Assembly (NCBI GenBank): GCA_965267505.1 | Contig: OZ254081.1 | Location: 496,001-560,000 of the forward strand | Direction: 5' to 3' | DNA length: 64,000 nucleotides | From: JANQHS01 sp965267505 | GTDB taxonomy: Bacteria; Bacteroidota; Bacteroidia; Cytophagales; CCMP332 | In this document: positions 26,499 through 34,462 of the stretch, piece by piece | Numbering within the stretch: the first letter of the stretch is position 1 | Layout of the letters: every line of letters begins with the position of its first letter | Position numbers and translations under genes: made by a program | The notes under the pieces: model-generated | Seen by the model: the letters and a program-made list of their open reading frames with translations, nothing else | What the model was told of the DNA's origin: nothing | Databases searched by the model: none

Positions 26499-27464
26499 TT
26501 AATCATCTGAATATCCCCCAATTTGCAGTATATGTTTCTGAATCTTAGCGAGAAGCACCTCTGAAATTCCCTGGTAGGATTCTTTACTCCAACCAGCAAT
26601 GTGAGGCGTAATAATTGCTGAAGGGCTTGAACATAACCACTCGAAAGCGTCCTTTTCCTCTTTTTCAAGAGTGTCAAGTCTCTCATTTGGCAATACATCC
26701 AAGGCAACACCATCCAATTTTTTGTTCTTCAAAAGGTCAATGATAGAAGGAATGTCCACCACCTTCCCCCTTGAAGTATTGATCAAATATTTACAGTTCT
26801 TGAAACCCCGCAAATACTCTTTATTAATTAGGCTAACATTTTCCTCGGTTAATTGGATATGAATAGAAAGCAGATCTGTTTCAGCTTTGAACTCCTCCAG
26901 AGAAACGGATTCCACCCCTTTTGAAGGATTTATGGTTTCATCAACATCATAGAATATAGTTCTGGCACAGATTCCTGCAATCAATTCTCCGAACTCTCTC
27001 CCCATATGCCCAAAGCCCAATATTCCCACCGTCATGGAAGAAAGCTCGGATCCTCTGTTTTCCTCTCTTCTCCAATTATAGTGTTCAACCTCATCCGCTG
27101 CTCTTTTCAAATTATGAACCAACATAAAAGCCATTCCTAAAGAATGTTCGGCTACGGCTCTTGCATTTCCTTCCGGAGCGTTTAAAACCTGAATTCCTCT
27201 TCTATCAGCTTCAGCAAGGTCAATCCCATCCAATCCAGCTCCCCCTCTCCCAATAAATTTTAGGTTTCGAGCAATTTCAAATTCCCCAATTCCGAATTTA
27301 AACTTGCTTCTTAAAACTACTCCGTGGTATTGCGGTAGTACTTTTAGGAATTCTTCTCTGGTGACATCAGGGATTTCATCAACAACATGGCCCAAACCTC
27401 TAAGACCGTAGGCCAATGATCCGTCCAGGAAATCAGCAATTAGGATTTTCAATTTTTTGGGCAT
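26499..27464 (-). CDS. D-isomer-specific 2-hydroxyacid dehydrogenase (phosphoglycerate dehydrogenase-like)
   Basis: 321 aa, one NAD-binding domain inserted in a catalytic domain. Seen: G-R-G-G-A-G-L-D-G-I-D in the hinge, the dinucleotide motif G-I-L-G-F-G-H-M-G, and the catalytic trio Arg in N-T-S-R-G-K-V-V-D, Glu in L-P-N-E, and His in T-P-H-I-A-G-W-S. No C-terminal ACT domain, so it is the short form, and could be serine biosynthetic or another D-hydroxyacid enzyme. The mgtE gene ends 2 nt upstream, so the two may share a transcript; the TonB receptor gene follows after an independent gap of about 110 nt. Confidence 0.9.
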   Translation of the reverse strand: MPKKLKILIADFLDGSLAYGLRGLGHVVDEIPDVTREEFLKVLPQYHGVVLRSKFKFGIGEFEIARNLKFIGRGGAGLDGIDLAEADRRGIQVLNAPEGNARAVAEHSLGMAFMLVHNLKRAADEVEHYNWRREENRGSELSSMTVGILGFGHMGREFGELIAGICARTIFYDVDETINPSKGVESVSLEEFKAETDLLSIHIQLTEENVSLINKEYLRGFKNCKYLINTSRGKVVDIPSIIDLLKNKKLDGVALDVLPNERLDTLEKEEKDAFEWLCSSPSAIITPHIAGWSKESYQGISEVLLAKIQKHILQIGGYSDD

Positions 27465-27466
27465 GC

Positions 27467-28819
27467 TTATAATCCCAAAAGGATATGTGCTACCAGGAAA
27501 TATACTCCCAGTCCAAGAAGGTCATTGGCTGTTGTTATAAAGGGACCCGACGCTAATGCAGGATTAAAACCAAATCTATCCAAAACCAAAGGCGTGAAGG
27601 TTCCCATAATGGATGAAAGAATGATCACAGAAAAAAGAGCAATTGAAACCACAGATGAAATTACAAGGGATTGTCCTAATAGCATATTGAATCCAAAAAC
27701 AAGGATTGAAAGAACTATCCCGTTAACCAGGGCTACAAGGATCACTTTTCCAAGCCTGCTTAAATAGCCAGTGTTAAGAATGTTTTGATTTGCCAAACTC
27801 TGAACAATAATAGAAGAGGACTGGATTCCAACATTCCCCCCTGTTGCAGTTATTAAAGGAATAAAAAATGCCATGGCAGGTATAAGCATAAGGTCTCCTT
27901 CAAAAAGACCAATGAACTGAGCTCCAACCAATCCTCCAATCATTCCAATCATCAACCAGGGTAGCCTTGCTTTGGAAAGGATCCACACATTATCATCTTC
28001 TTCAATATTTGAAGAGATCCCGGACATGATTTGTCTTTCAAGTTCAGCTTGTTCGGTAATGACATCAACCACGTCATCAATTGTAACCCTTCCCAAAAGC
28101 TTTCCTTGAAGGTTTACGACCGGCAAGGCATCCAGGTCATATTTCTGCATGGTGTTGGCCACCTCTTTTTCATCAGCAAAGGTTTGAACAGAGATTATCT
28201 CGGGATCATAGATCTCATTGATTCTGGTATTCTCACTAGCCAGGATGATATTCTTTAGCCCTACTCTTCCGACAAGCTTATCATGATCATCAACTACATA
28301 TATGGCGTAAATCTTTTCAACCTTCTCACCCTGACCTCTTAATTCCTCAATAGCCTTTACAACTGTCCAATTGATGTTTGCCTTAACAAGCTCCTTAGCC
28401 ATCAATCCTCCGGCAGTATCTTCCTCATAATGCAGTAGGTCCAGAATATCCCGAACCCAATCTTTGTTTTGGATAGAGATCAGGATCTCCTCTCTTTTCT
28501 TAATAGGAAGCTCTTGAAGCAGGTCAGCGGCATCATCTGATTCCAAAGCCTCCAAAAATTGTATCACCTGTTTGTCAGGAAGGACCTTTAGAAATTTCCT
28601 TAGGTGATCCTCATCAAGATCAGCGATTGCTTCTGAACCCAATTCGGCCGGCAGATTATCAAGCACGAATTTTACCTCCTCCTCTGAAAGATCTCTTAGT
28701 ACGGCCGCAACATCGGCAGGATGAAGCTCGGAGAGGTTTTCAATGAAAGACTCTCCTCTGCCTTCAATAATGGATTTTTTAAGATCCTGAATGAACTCTC
28801 CTGTGATCTCGATCTGCAT
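27467..28819 (-). CDS. mgtE: Magnesium transporter MgtE
   Basis: 450 aa, usual length. The N-terminal superhelical domain (about 1-130, containing repeated L-x-E-L-P-x-x motifs) and two CBS domains (about 135-255) form the cytoplasmic magnesium sensor that closes the channel; five membrane helices (about 285-450) form the pore, with the P-x-x-x-A-T-G-G-N-V-G-I-Q signature around 335. Starts with ATG 3 nt after the rsmA stop, so it is in the same minus-strand transcript as rsmA. Confidence 0.96.
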   Translation of the reverse strand: MQIEITGEFIQDLKKSIIEGRGESFIENLSELHPADVAAVLRDLSEEEVKFVLDNLPAELGSEAIADLDEDHLRKFLKVLPDKQVIQFLEALESDDAADLLQELPIKKREEILISIQNKDWVRDILDLLHYEEDTAGGLMAKELVKANINWTVVKAIEELRGQGEKVEKIYAIYVVDDHDKLVGRVGLKNIILASENTRINEIYDPEIISVQTFADEKEVANTMQKYDLDALPVVNLQGKLLGRVTIDDVVDVITEQAELERQIMSGISSNIEEDDNVWILSKARLPWLMIGMIGGLVGAQFIGLFEGDLMLIPAMAFFIPLITATGGNVGIQSSSIIVQSLANQNILNTGYLSRLGKVILVALVNGIVLSILVFGFNMLLGQSLVISSVVSIALFSVIILSSIMGTFTPLVLDRFGFNPALASGPFITTANDLLGLGVYFLVAHILLGL

Positions 28820-28822
28820 GAC

Positions 28823-29578
28823 TCAAGCCCTGGAACAATAGTTTTTTGCCATGCAAAGAAAGTCATCTGGAGTTAATTCCTCTGCCCTTTTCGACATGAA
28901 TTCCTCGGGAACAAAATCCAATTCCTGGTAAAAGGATGACAAGGAGTTTTTTAGCTTCTTTCGTCTCTGTGAAAAAGAGGCTTTTACAATTTTTTTTAAG
29001 TGAACGAATTCTTCATCAGCTAAGATGAACTTGTTTCTTTCCAATCTAAAAACGAGAGAATCTACCTTTGGCGGAGGTCTGAAGTTTCCTGGTCCAACCT
29101 GGACTACTTTCGTCCCATGGTAGAATAACTGGATCAGTATTGAAAGAATACCGTATTGCTTGTTCCCTGAAGGGCCGAGGATCCTATTCCCTACTTCGAG
29201 TTGTGTCATGAAAACCGTTTCTTGGACCAGGTCCCGGTGTTCAAGAACCTTGAATAGTATCGGACTTGAAATATTATAGGGCAGGTTGCCAATAATTGAA
29301 TAAGCTCTTCCAAAAAAATCCCAATCCATTTTTAATACATCTCCTTCATCAATGGCATAATTCGGAAAACGATCTCTTAAGAGCATGGCGGCCTCTGCAT
29401 CCTTTTCAAGTAATTTTACATTTCGGAAAGAATGTTCAGAGAACAATTCTGTTAGAGCCCCTTCCCCGGGGCCGATCTCCACAACATTTTCTTTTTGGGA
29501 TATTGCTGAAACGATCTTTTCGCAGATCTCATCATTTATTAAAAAATGCTGTCCTAAATGTTTTTTTGGCCTTAGCAC
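28823..29578 (-). CDS. rsmA: 16S rRNA (adenine1518-N6/adenine1519-N6)-dimethyltransferase
   Basis: Adds four methyl groups to the 3' end of 16S rRNA during ribosome assembly. 251 aa starting with GTG at 29578; an in-frame stop a few codons upstream excludes a longer form. SAM-binding motif V-E-I-G-P-G-E-G-A-L-T at 36-46 and catalytic G-N-L-P-Y-N-I-S-S at about 108-116. The promoter between it and pdxA contains an exact TAnnTTTG box. Confidence 0.96.
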   Translation of the reverse strand: MLRPKKHLGQHFLINDEICEKIVSAISQKENVVEIGPGEGALTELFSEHSFRNVKLLEKDAEAAMLLRDRFPNYAIDEGDVLKMDWDFFGRAYSIIGNLPYNISSPILFKVLEHRDLVQETVFMTQLEVGNRILGPSGNKQYGILSILIQLFYHGTKVVQVGPGNFRPPPKVDSLVFRLERNKFILADEEFVHLKKIVKASFSQRRKKLKNSLSSFYQELDFVPEEFMSKRAEELTPDDFLCMAKNYCSRA

Positions 29579-29579
29579 T

Positions 29580-29611
29580 TTGATATTGGGACTGAAGGAT
29601 TTTTACTTTTG
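29580..29611 (+). promoter_or_regulatory. Candidate promoter of pdxA
   Basis: TTG at 29580-29582, 21-nt spacer, then TACTTTTG at 29604-29611, an exact TAnnTTTG. The TTG start of pdxA is 44 nt downstream. The promoter overlaps that of the divergent rsmA gene. Confidence 0.5.
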
Positions 29612-29623
29612 AATCGACAATTT

Positions 29624-29655
29624 CAAATCTAGAAAGTAAACACAAAAAAGGTCAA
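29624..29655 (-). promoter_or_regulatory. Candidate promoter of rsmA-mgtE
   Basis: Minus strand: TTG at 29655-29653, 21-nt spacer, then TAGATTTG at 29631-29624, an exact TAnnTTTG. It faces the pdxA promoter; the two -7 boxes are 12 nt apart, so the polymerases would compete for the same site. Confidence 0.5.
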
Positions 29656-30669
29656 TTGGCTCCAGCTGCAACAGCAAAAAAAAGAATCGGTATTACCATT
29701 GGAGATTATAATGGAATAGGTCCTGAGTTAATCCTCAGGACTTTTAAGGACCCTAATTTCCTTGCAGATCAAATCTTGATCGTTTACGGTAGTAAAAGGG
29801 TGCTGGATTACTATGCTGAAATATTGGGTATCAATTATCTAGAGATAAACCTGATCTCTAAACCGGATGATTCTCTTGAGAATTCAATCAACTTGATTGA
29901 ATGTTCCAAGGAGGAGGTAATTGTTGAACCTGGTACTCCTTCAAGAGATTCCGCTTCCATGGCAAAAAATTCACTGGAGCTTTGTGCAAAGCATTTAAAG
30001 GAAGGAAGAATCCAAGCCGTAGTCACCTGTCCTGTCAACAAGGAATCGCTTCAATCTCAAGGCTTTGATTTTCCTGGCCAGACAGAATTTTTTTCTCAAG
30101 TAAATGGTTCAAAACCAACCATGATGCTTTTGGCTTCTGATATTTTGAGGATTGGTTTGGTAACCGGCCATGTTCCACTTTCAGATCTAAGCACAAAACT
30201 TAACTCAGGTCTGGTTGAAGAAAAATTCAGGGTGTTGGAAAGATCCTTGAAAAAGAATTTTGGAATAAAGGAGCCTAGGATCGGGATACTTGGGATCAAT
30301 CCACATGCCGGTGAGAATGGCAAGATCGGATCTGAAGAAGTTGATTGGTTAGGTCCCCTGATAGAAAAACTTAAGAAGGAAGGAAACAATGTGGAAGGCC
30401 CTCTCCCTGCTGATGGGCTTTTTGGCTCAGGAAATTTTAAAAGCTATGATGCTATCCTTGGTATGTATCATGATCAGGCTCTTATTCCTTTCAAAACCCT
30501 TGCTTTTGAAGACGGGGTTAATTGCACCATAGGCATGGATTTTATAAGAACCTCCCCCGACCATGGGACCGCTTATGACATAGCCGGAAAAGGGATTGCT
30601 TCAATAGGTTCCTTAAGAGCTTCTTTAAAACTTGCCAAAAGGCTGGTTTCCAAGCAACAAAATCTATAA
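29656..30669 (+). CDS. pdxA: 4-hydroxythreonine-4-phosphate dehydrogenase
   Basis: Step of the DXP-dependent pyridoxal 5'-phosphate pathway. 337 aa, starting with TTG at 29656: there is an in-frame stop 15 nt upstream and no ATG before the conserved I-T-I-G-D-Y-N-G-I-G-P-E motif (residues 12-23). Further motifs are the metal-binding H-V-P-L at about 174, G-I-N-P-H-A-G-E-N-G-K-I-G around 214-226, M-Y-H-D-Q at 271-275 and R-T-S-P-D-H-G-T-A near 295. Monocistronic; the DUF177 operon starts with its own promoter 42 nt after the stop. Confidence 0.95.
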   Translation: MAPAATAKKRIGITIGDYNGIGPELILRTFKDPNFLADQILIVYGSKRVLDYYAEILGINYLEINLISKPDDSLENSINLIECSKEEVIVEPGTPSRDSASMAKNSLELCAKHLKEGRIQAVVTCPVNKESLQSQGFDFPGQTEFFSQVNGSKPTMMLLASDILRIGLVTGHVPLSDLSTKLNSGLVEEKFRVLERSLKKNFGIKEPRIGILGINPHAGENGKIGSEEVDWLGPLIEKLKKEGNNVEGPLPADGLFGSGNFKSYDAILGMYHDQALIPFKTLAFEDGVNCTIGMDFIRTSPDHGTAYDIAGKGIASIGSLRASLKLAKRLVSKQQNL

Positions 30670-30686
30670 ATCACTTGGTCAAGATG

Positions 30687-30718
30687 TTGGTTTTAAATAG
30701 CCAGTATTTGTAACTTTG
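30687..30718 (+). promoter_or_regulatory. Candidate promoter of the DUF177-rpmF-plsX-fabH-efp-accB-accC operon
   Basis: TTG at 30687-30689, 21-nt spacer and an exact TAnnTTTG box TAACTTTG at 30711-30718, followed at once by CGCCC. The first gene's ATG is 17 nt downstream. This is the best full promoter match in the window together with that at 53810-53839. Confidence 0.6.
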
Positions 30719-30735
30719 CGCCCTTAATTTTTGGA

Positions 30736-31260
30736 ATGGGAGAATTGGGGCTGAAGGAATTTGAGATTCCAATCACTGGAATTCGTCAAGGAACCATAGA
30801 AAGCAGTTTTCAGGTGGGTCGAAATTTGTTCGATCAATTTGAAAATTCTTTGGTTGAAAATGGTGACCTAAATGCCAAGGTTGAGTTATCAAAGAACGAA
30901 ACCTTGATGGATCTTAAGTTCGACATTCAAGGGAAAGTTGAATTGGTCTGCGACAGGTCTCTGGACAAATTCTGGATGGAATTACGTGTTGAAAAGGAAC
31001 ACGTATTCAAGTTCGGAGATCATGAGGAAGAATATTCTGAGGAGATCACTTTGATCCCTTTTGATTCATCCTCTATCAATGTGGGGCAGCTTATCTACGA
31101 GTTCATTGGACTTGAGATACCCTTCCGGAAATTACATCCCAGGTTCTTAAATGAAGATGGAACCGAAAAAGAGTTCGACTTCAGTCAGGAATCGGAGGAT
31201 GAAAAAAAAGATATTGATCCCAGATGGGAAGAATTAAAAAAATTTAGAAACGAGAAATAA
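30736..31260 (+). CDS. DUF177 (YceD-family) protein
   Basis: 174 aa. The YceD/DUF177 family is encoded almost universally before rpmF and plsX and is linked to rRNA/ribosome processing (its plant homologue is needed for 23S rRNA). Visible here: the L-V-C-D-R-S-L-D-K-F-W motif, which in many members has a second Cys pair that is absent here, and E-E-I-T-L-I-P-F-D-S-S-S-I-N-V-G-Q-L-I-Y-E-F-I-G-L-E-I-P. The stop overlaps the rpmF start (TAATG), a classical coupled pair. Confidence 0.92.
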   Translation: MGELGLKEFEIPITGIRQGTIESSFQVGRNLFDQFENSLVENGDLNAKVELSKNETLMDLKFDIQGKVELVCDRSLDKFWMELRVEKEHVFKFGDHEEEYSEEITLIPFDSSSINVGQLIYEFIGLEIPFRKLHPRFLNEDGTEKEFDFSQESEDEKKDIDPRWEELKKFRNEK

Positions 31261-31451
31261 TGGCGCATCCAAAAAGAAAGATTTCCAAGACTAGGAGAGA
31301 CAAAAGGAGAACGAACATTAAATCCACACCTAAGACCATTGCCATAGATCCGACCACTGGTGAAGTTCATCAGTACCACCGCGCTCATTGGGTAGACGGA
31401 AAACTCTACTACAAAGGGCAGGTCGTAATGGATCGCGAAGACCTATCATAG
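31260..31451 (+). CDS. rpmF: Ribosomal protein L32
   Basis: 63 aa with the N-terminal M-A-H-P-K-R-K-I-S-K-T-R-R-D-K-R-R-T signature, a basic rRNA-binding extension. The C-terminal half (T-G-E-V-H-Q-Y-H-R-A-H-W-V-D-G-K-L-Y-Y-K-G) has no Cys at all, so the zinc ribbon of many L32 proteins is absent. ATG overlaps the preceding stop, and plsX starts 5 nt after its stop. Confidence 0.97.
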   Translation: MAHPKRKISKTRRDKRRTNIKSTPKTIAIDPTTGEVHQYHRAHWVDGKLYYKGQVVMDREDLS

Positions 31452-31456
31452 GCTGA

Positions 31457-32392
31457 ATGAGAATAGGCCTTGACGCAATGGGGGGAGATTATGCCCCCAC
31501 TGAAACCGTCCAGGGAGCCCTTACCGCTCTAGAACTCCTTGAAGACCAGACAAGTCTGGTTCTGATTGGAGATGAGGAGAAGATTAGGGCAGAGGTCCAG
31601 GGAGATCTGCCTTCCCGGATCGAGGTTATGCATAGCCCCTCCTACATAGAAATGGGCGAGCATCCTGTCAAGGCATTAAAACAAAAACCAGATGCCAGCA
31701 TTCCTATGGGAATTGGAATGCTGAAAAAAGGAGCAATCGATGCATTTTGCAGCGCAGGAAACACTGGAGCCATGCATGTGGCTTCAATGTTTGTAATAAA
31801 AACTATTCCCGGAATCATTCGTCCAGCTATTGCTTCATTGATGCCTAAGGAAGAAGGAGGTTTTGGGGTGATCATAGATGTTGGGGCTAATGCTGACACC
31901 AAATCAGATGTTCTTGAGCAATTCGCCCAGCTGGGTTCCATTTTCTCCAAAGGTGTTTTCGAGATCCCTGACCCGAAAGTTGGATTGATGAACATGGGGG
32001 AAGAGGAAAGCAAAGGCTCTCCAACTATTCAAGCAGCTCATCAGCTGTTGAAAATGGATTCCACGATTAATTTCATTGGAAATATTGAAGGGCGGGACCT
32101 GTTTAATTCCAAAGCAGATGTGATCGTTTGCGATGGGTTTACTGGTAACGTCATTTTGAAAATGGCGGAATCATTTTTTGATCTTCTAAAATCAAGAGGC
32201 AAACTAGATCCATTCTTCGATCGCTTTGATTACGAGCAAATAGGTGGCAGTCCTATTTTGGGAATCAATGGAAATGTTTTAATTGGTCATGGAGTTTCGA
32301 ACCGAAATGCCATAGGCCATATGGTATTCCAGGCGGAAAGAATGATCAAATCCGATATCACACAAAAAATCAAGGAATTTTTTAAGGACTGA
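31457..32392 (+). CDS. plsX: Phosphate acyltransferase PlsX
   Basis: Converts acyl-ACP to acyl-phosphate, the first step of phospholipid synthesis through PlsX/PlsY. 311 aa, family-typical, beginning D-A-M-G-G-D-Y-A-P and containing S-A-G-N-T-G-A, D-V-G-A-N-A-D, G-N-I-E-G-R-D and V-C-D-G-F-T-G-N-V motifs. Peripheral membrane enzyme. It is 4 nt before fabH, so acyl-chain initiation and lipid synthesis are co-expressed. Confidence 0.97.
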   Translation: MRIGLDAMGGDYAPTETVQGALTALELLEDQTSLVLIGDEEKIRAEVQGDLPSRIEVMHSPSYIEMGEHPVKALKQKPDASIPMGIGMLKKGAIDAFCSAGNTGAMHVASMFVIKTIPGIIRPAIASLMPKEEGGFGVIIDVGANADTKSDVLEQFAQLGSIFSKGVFEIPDPKVGLMNMGEEESKGSPTIQAAHQLLKMDSTINFIGNIEGRDLFNSKADVIVCDGFTGNVILKMAESFFDLLKSRGKLDPFFDRFDYEQIGGSPILGINGNVLIGHGVSNRNAIGHMVFQAERMIKSDITQKIKEFFKD

Positions 32393-32396
32393 AACC

Positions 32397-33398
32397 ATGG
32401 GTGAAAAGATTCGCGCAGCCATTACAGGTGTCACAGGTTATGTTCCAGATTATGTATTATCAAATCAGGAGCTTGAAAAACTTGTAGATACCAATGATGA
32501 ATGGATCACTTCCAGAACCGGGATAAAAGAGAGAAGAATCCTAAAGGGTGAGGATAAAGGAACCTCCCATATGGCTATTCCTGCTGTGAAGGAATTATTG
32601 GAAAAGACCAATACAGATCCTTTGGAAATCGACCTATTGATAGTTGCCACTGTAACGCCTGATATGGTTTTCCCTGCAACAGCAAATCTTGTTGCCGACC
32701 AGATCGGGGCAAAGAATTCCTTTAGCTATGATATCGGGGCAGCATGCTCTGGATTTATCTACGCTTTGACCACAGGGGCTCAATTCATTGAATCGGGAAT
32801 GAAAAAAAAGGTGGTTGTTGTTGGAGGAGATAAAATGTCTTCGATAGTAAACTATGAAGACAGGACCACCTGTATAATCTTTGGAGATGGAGCGGGGGCT
32901 GTAATGTTGGAGCCTACAACAGAAGAATTTGGGATCATGGATTCCCTTCATTTTTCGGATGGATCAGGTTGGGTAAACCTTCATCAAAAGGCTGGAGGAT
33001 CAAGAAGACCCGCCAGCCACCAAACCGTGGATGCTCGGGAACATTTTGTATACCAGGAAGGAAGAGAGGTATTCAAATTTGCCGTAAAGAACATGGCGGA
33101 TGTTTCTTACGAGGTCATGAAAAGGAATAATCTGGAATCAGATGATATTGCTTATCTGGTACCACATCAGGCCAACAGGAGAATTATTGATGCCACAGCC
33201 AATCGTATGGGCCTTCCTCCGGAAAAGGTGATGATCACCATTGAAAAATATGGCAATACAACTTCAGGCACGATTCCTCTTTGCCTAAGAGATTACGAAA
33301 ACAAACTTAAAAAAGGAGATAATATAGTCCTTTCAGCCTTTGGTGGAGGATTCACCTGGGGTTCTGTTTATTTGAAATGGGCTTACGATCCTAAATAA
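32397..33398 (+). CDS. fabH: Beta-ketoacyl-ACP synthase III (first copy)
   Basis: Starts fatty-acid synthesis by condensing acetyl-CoA (or a branched starter) with malonyl-ACP. 333 aa with the catalytic Cys117 in G-A-A-C-S-G-F, His in P-H-Q-A-N-R-R-I, and Asn in K-Y-G-N-T-T-S-G-T; the C-H-N triad is complete. Context in the plsX-fabH-efp-acc operon marks it as the housekeeping copy; a second copy lies at 57968-58966. Confidence 0.97.
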   Translation: MGEKIRAAITGVTGYVPDYVLSNQELEKLVDTNDEWITSRTGIKERRILKGEDKGTSHMAIPAVKELLEKTNTDPLEIDLLIVATVTPDMVFPATANLVADQIGAKNSFSYDIGAACSGFIYALTTGAQFIESGMKKKVVVVGGDKMSSIVNYEDRTTCIIFGDGAGAVMLEPTTEEFGIMDSLHFSDGSGWVNLHQKAGGSRRPASHQTVDAREHFVYQEGREVFKFAVKNMADVSYEVMKRNNLESDDIAYLVPHQANRRIIDATANRMGLPPEKVMITIEKYGNTTSGTIPLCLRDYENKLKKGDNIVLSAFGGGFTWGSVYLKWAYDPK

Positions 33399-33401
33399 AC
33401 T

Positions 33402-33965
33402 ATGGCTTCTACTGCAGATTTTAAGAACGGACTTTGCCTGGTATTCAATAATGACCTTTACACCATTGTTGAATTCCAACATGTTAAACCAGGAAAGGGT
33501 GGAGCTTTTGTTAGAACCAAGCTTAAGGGTGTAAGGAATGGAAAGGTTATCGATCATACATTTAATGCAGGGGTAAAAGTTGATACTGCTCGTATTGAGA
33601 GACGGGCTCATCAGTTTTTGTATTCCGATGATACAGGATTTCATTTCATGGATATGAGCTCTTTTGAGCAGATCAACATTCCAAAAGATCAAATCGATGG
33701 ATGGGATCTATTAAAAGAAGGGCAGGATGTGGAAATTTTGTTTCATGCAGAGACCGAAACACCATTGTCTTGCGAACTACCACCTTTTGTCGAGTTGGTT
33801 GTAACTTACACCGAACCAGGAGTTAAAGGAGACACAGCTACCAATACATTAAAGCCCGCAAAGCTTGAAACAGGTGCTGAAATAAAAGTCCCTTTGTTTA
33901 TTGATAATGACGAAAAAATAAAAGTTGACACTAGGGATCATTCCTATGTGGAACGAGTAAAATAA
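33402..33965 (+). CDS. efp: Translation elongation factor P
   Basis: Relieves ribosome stalling at proline runs. 187 aa with three beta domains; domain I has H-V-K-P-G-K-G-G-A-F-V (about 24-34), where the Lys after P-G is the site modified in many bacteria, and the C-terminal signature K-V-D-T-R-D-H-S-Y-V-E-R-V. Starts 4 nt after fabH; its stop overlaps the accB start by 1 nt. Confidence 0.97.
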   Translation: MASTADFKNGLCLVFNNDLYTIVEFQHVKPGKGGAFVRTKLKGVRNGKVIDHTFNAGVKVDTARIERRAHQFLYSDDTGFHFMDMSSFEQINIPKDQIDGWDLLKEGQDVEILFHAETETPLSCELPPFVELVVTYTEPGVKGDTATNTLKPAKLETGAEIKVPLFIDNDEKIKVDTRDHSYVERVK

Positions 33966-34450
33966 TGACTATGAAAGCTAAAGAAATTCAGGATCTCATT
34001 AATTTCATCAAGGAGAGTGGAATGGATGAAGTCAATATTGAAACTGATCAATTTAAACTTGAGGTCAAAAAGAATAGCGGTGTGGTTCAAACTGTGGCAG
34101 CTGCCCCAGTTGCAGCACCAGCTCCTGCCCCTGCCCCAGCAGCAGCTCCTGCTCCTGCGCCAGCGGCTTCAGGCGGAGCAGAGAAACCTGCGGCTGCAGA
34201 GTCTTCAAACTATGTTGAAATAAAATCACCGATGATCGGGACCTTCTACAGGTCTCCAAACCCTGAGTCTGATGCCTTTGTGAACGTTGGTGACAAGATC
34301 GAAAAAGGAAAGCCTGTATGTATCATCGAAGCGATGAAGCTTTTCAATGAGATCGAAAGTGAAGTATCAGGAACAATTGTTAAGGTATTGGTTGATGATT
34401 CAAGTCCTGTTGAATACGACCAGCCTTTATTCTTGGTGGACCCTAGCTAA
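33965..34450 (+). CDS. accB: Acetyl-CoA carboxylase biotin carboxyl carrier protein
   Basis: 161 aa. N-terminal helical region (1-40), then a mobile Ala/Pro-rich linker (about 44-80), then the biotinyl domain with the biotin attachment Lys125 in E-A-M-K-L-F. It carries CO2 from AccC to the carboxyltransferase. Starts ATG-ACT-ATG; either Met could be used. Followed 12 nt later by accC. Confidence 0.97.
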   Translation: MTMKAKEIQDLINFIKESGMDEVNIETDQFKLEVKKNSGVVQTVAAAPVAAPAPAPAPAAAPAPAPAASGGAEKPAAAESSNYVEIKSPMIGTFYRSPNPESDAFVNVGDKIEKGKPVCIIEAMKLFNEIESEVSGTIVKVLVDDSSPVEYDQPLFLVDPS

Positions 34451-34462
34451 GCTTTAATTCCT

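Noticed and set aside
34065..34259. Gln/Leu-rich frames opposite or shifted to accB
   Set aside because: They come from the Ala/Pro-rich linker codons read in other frames.
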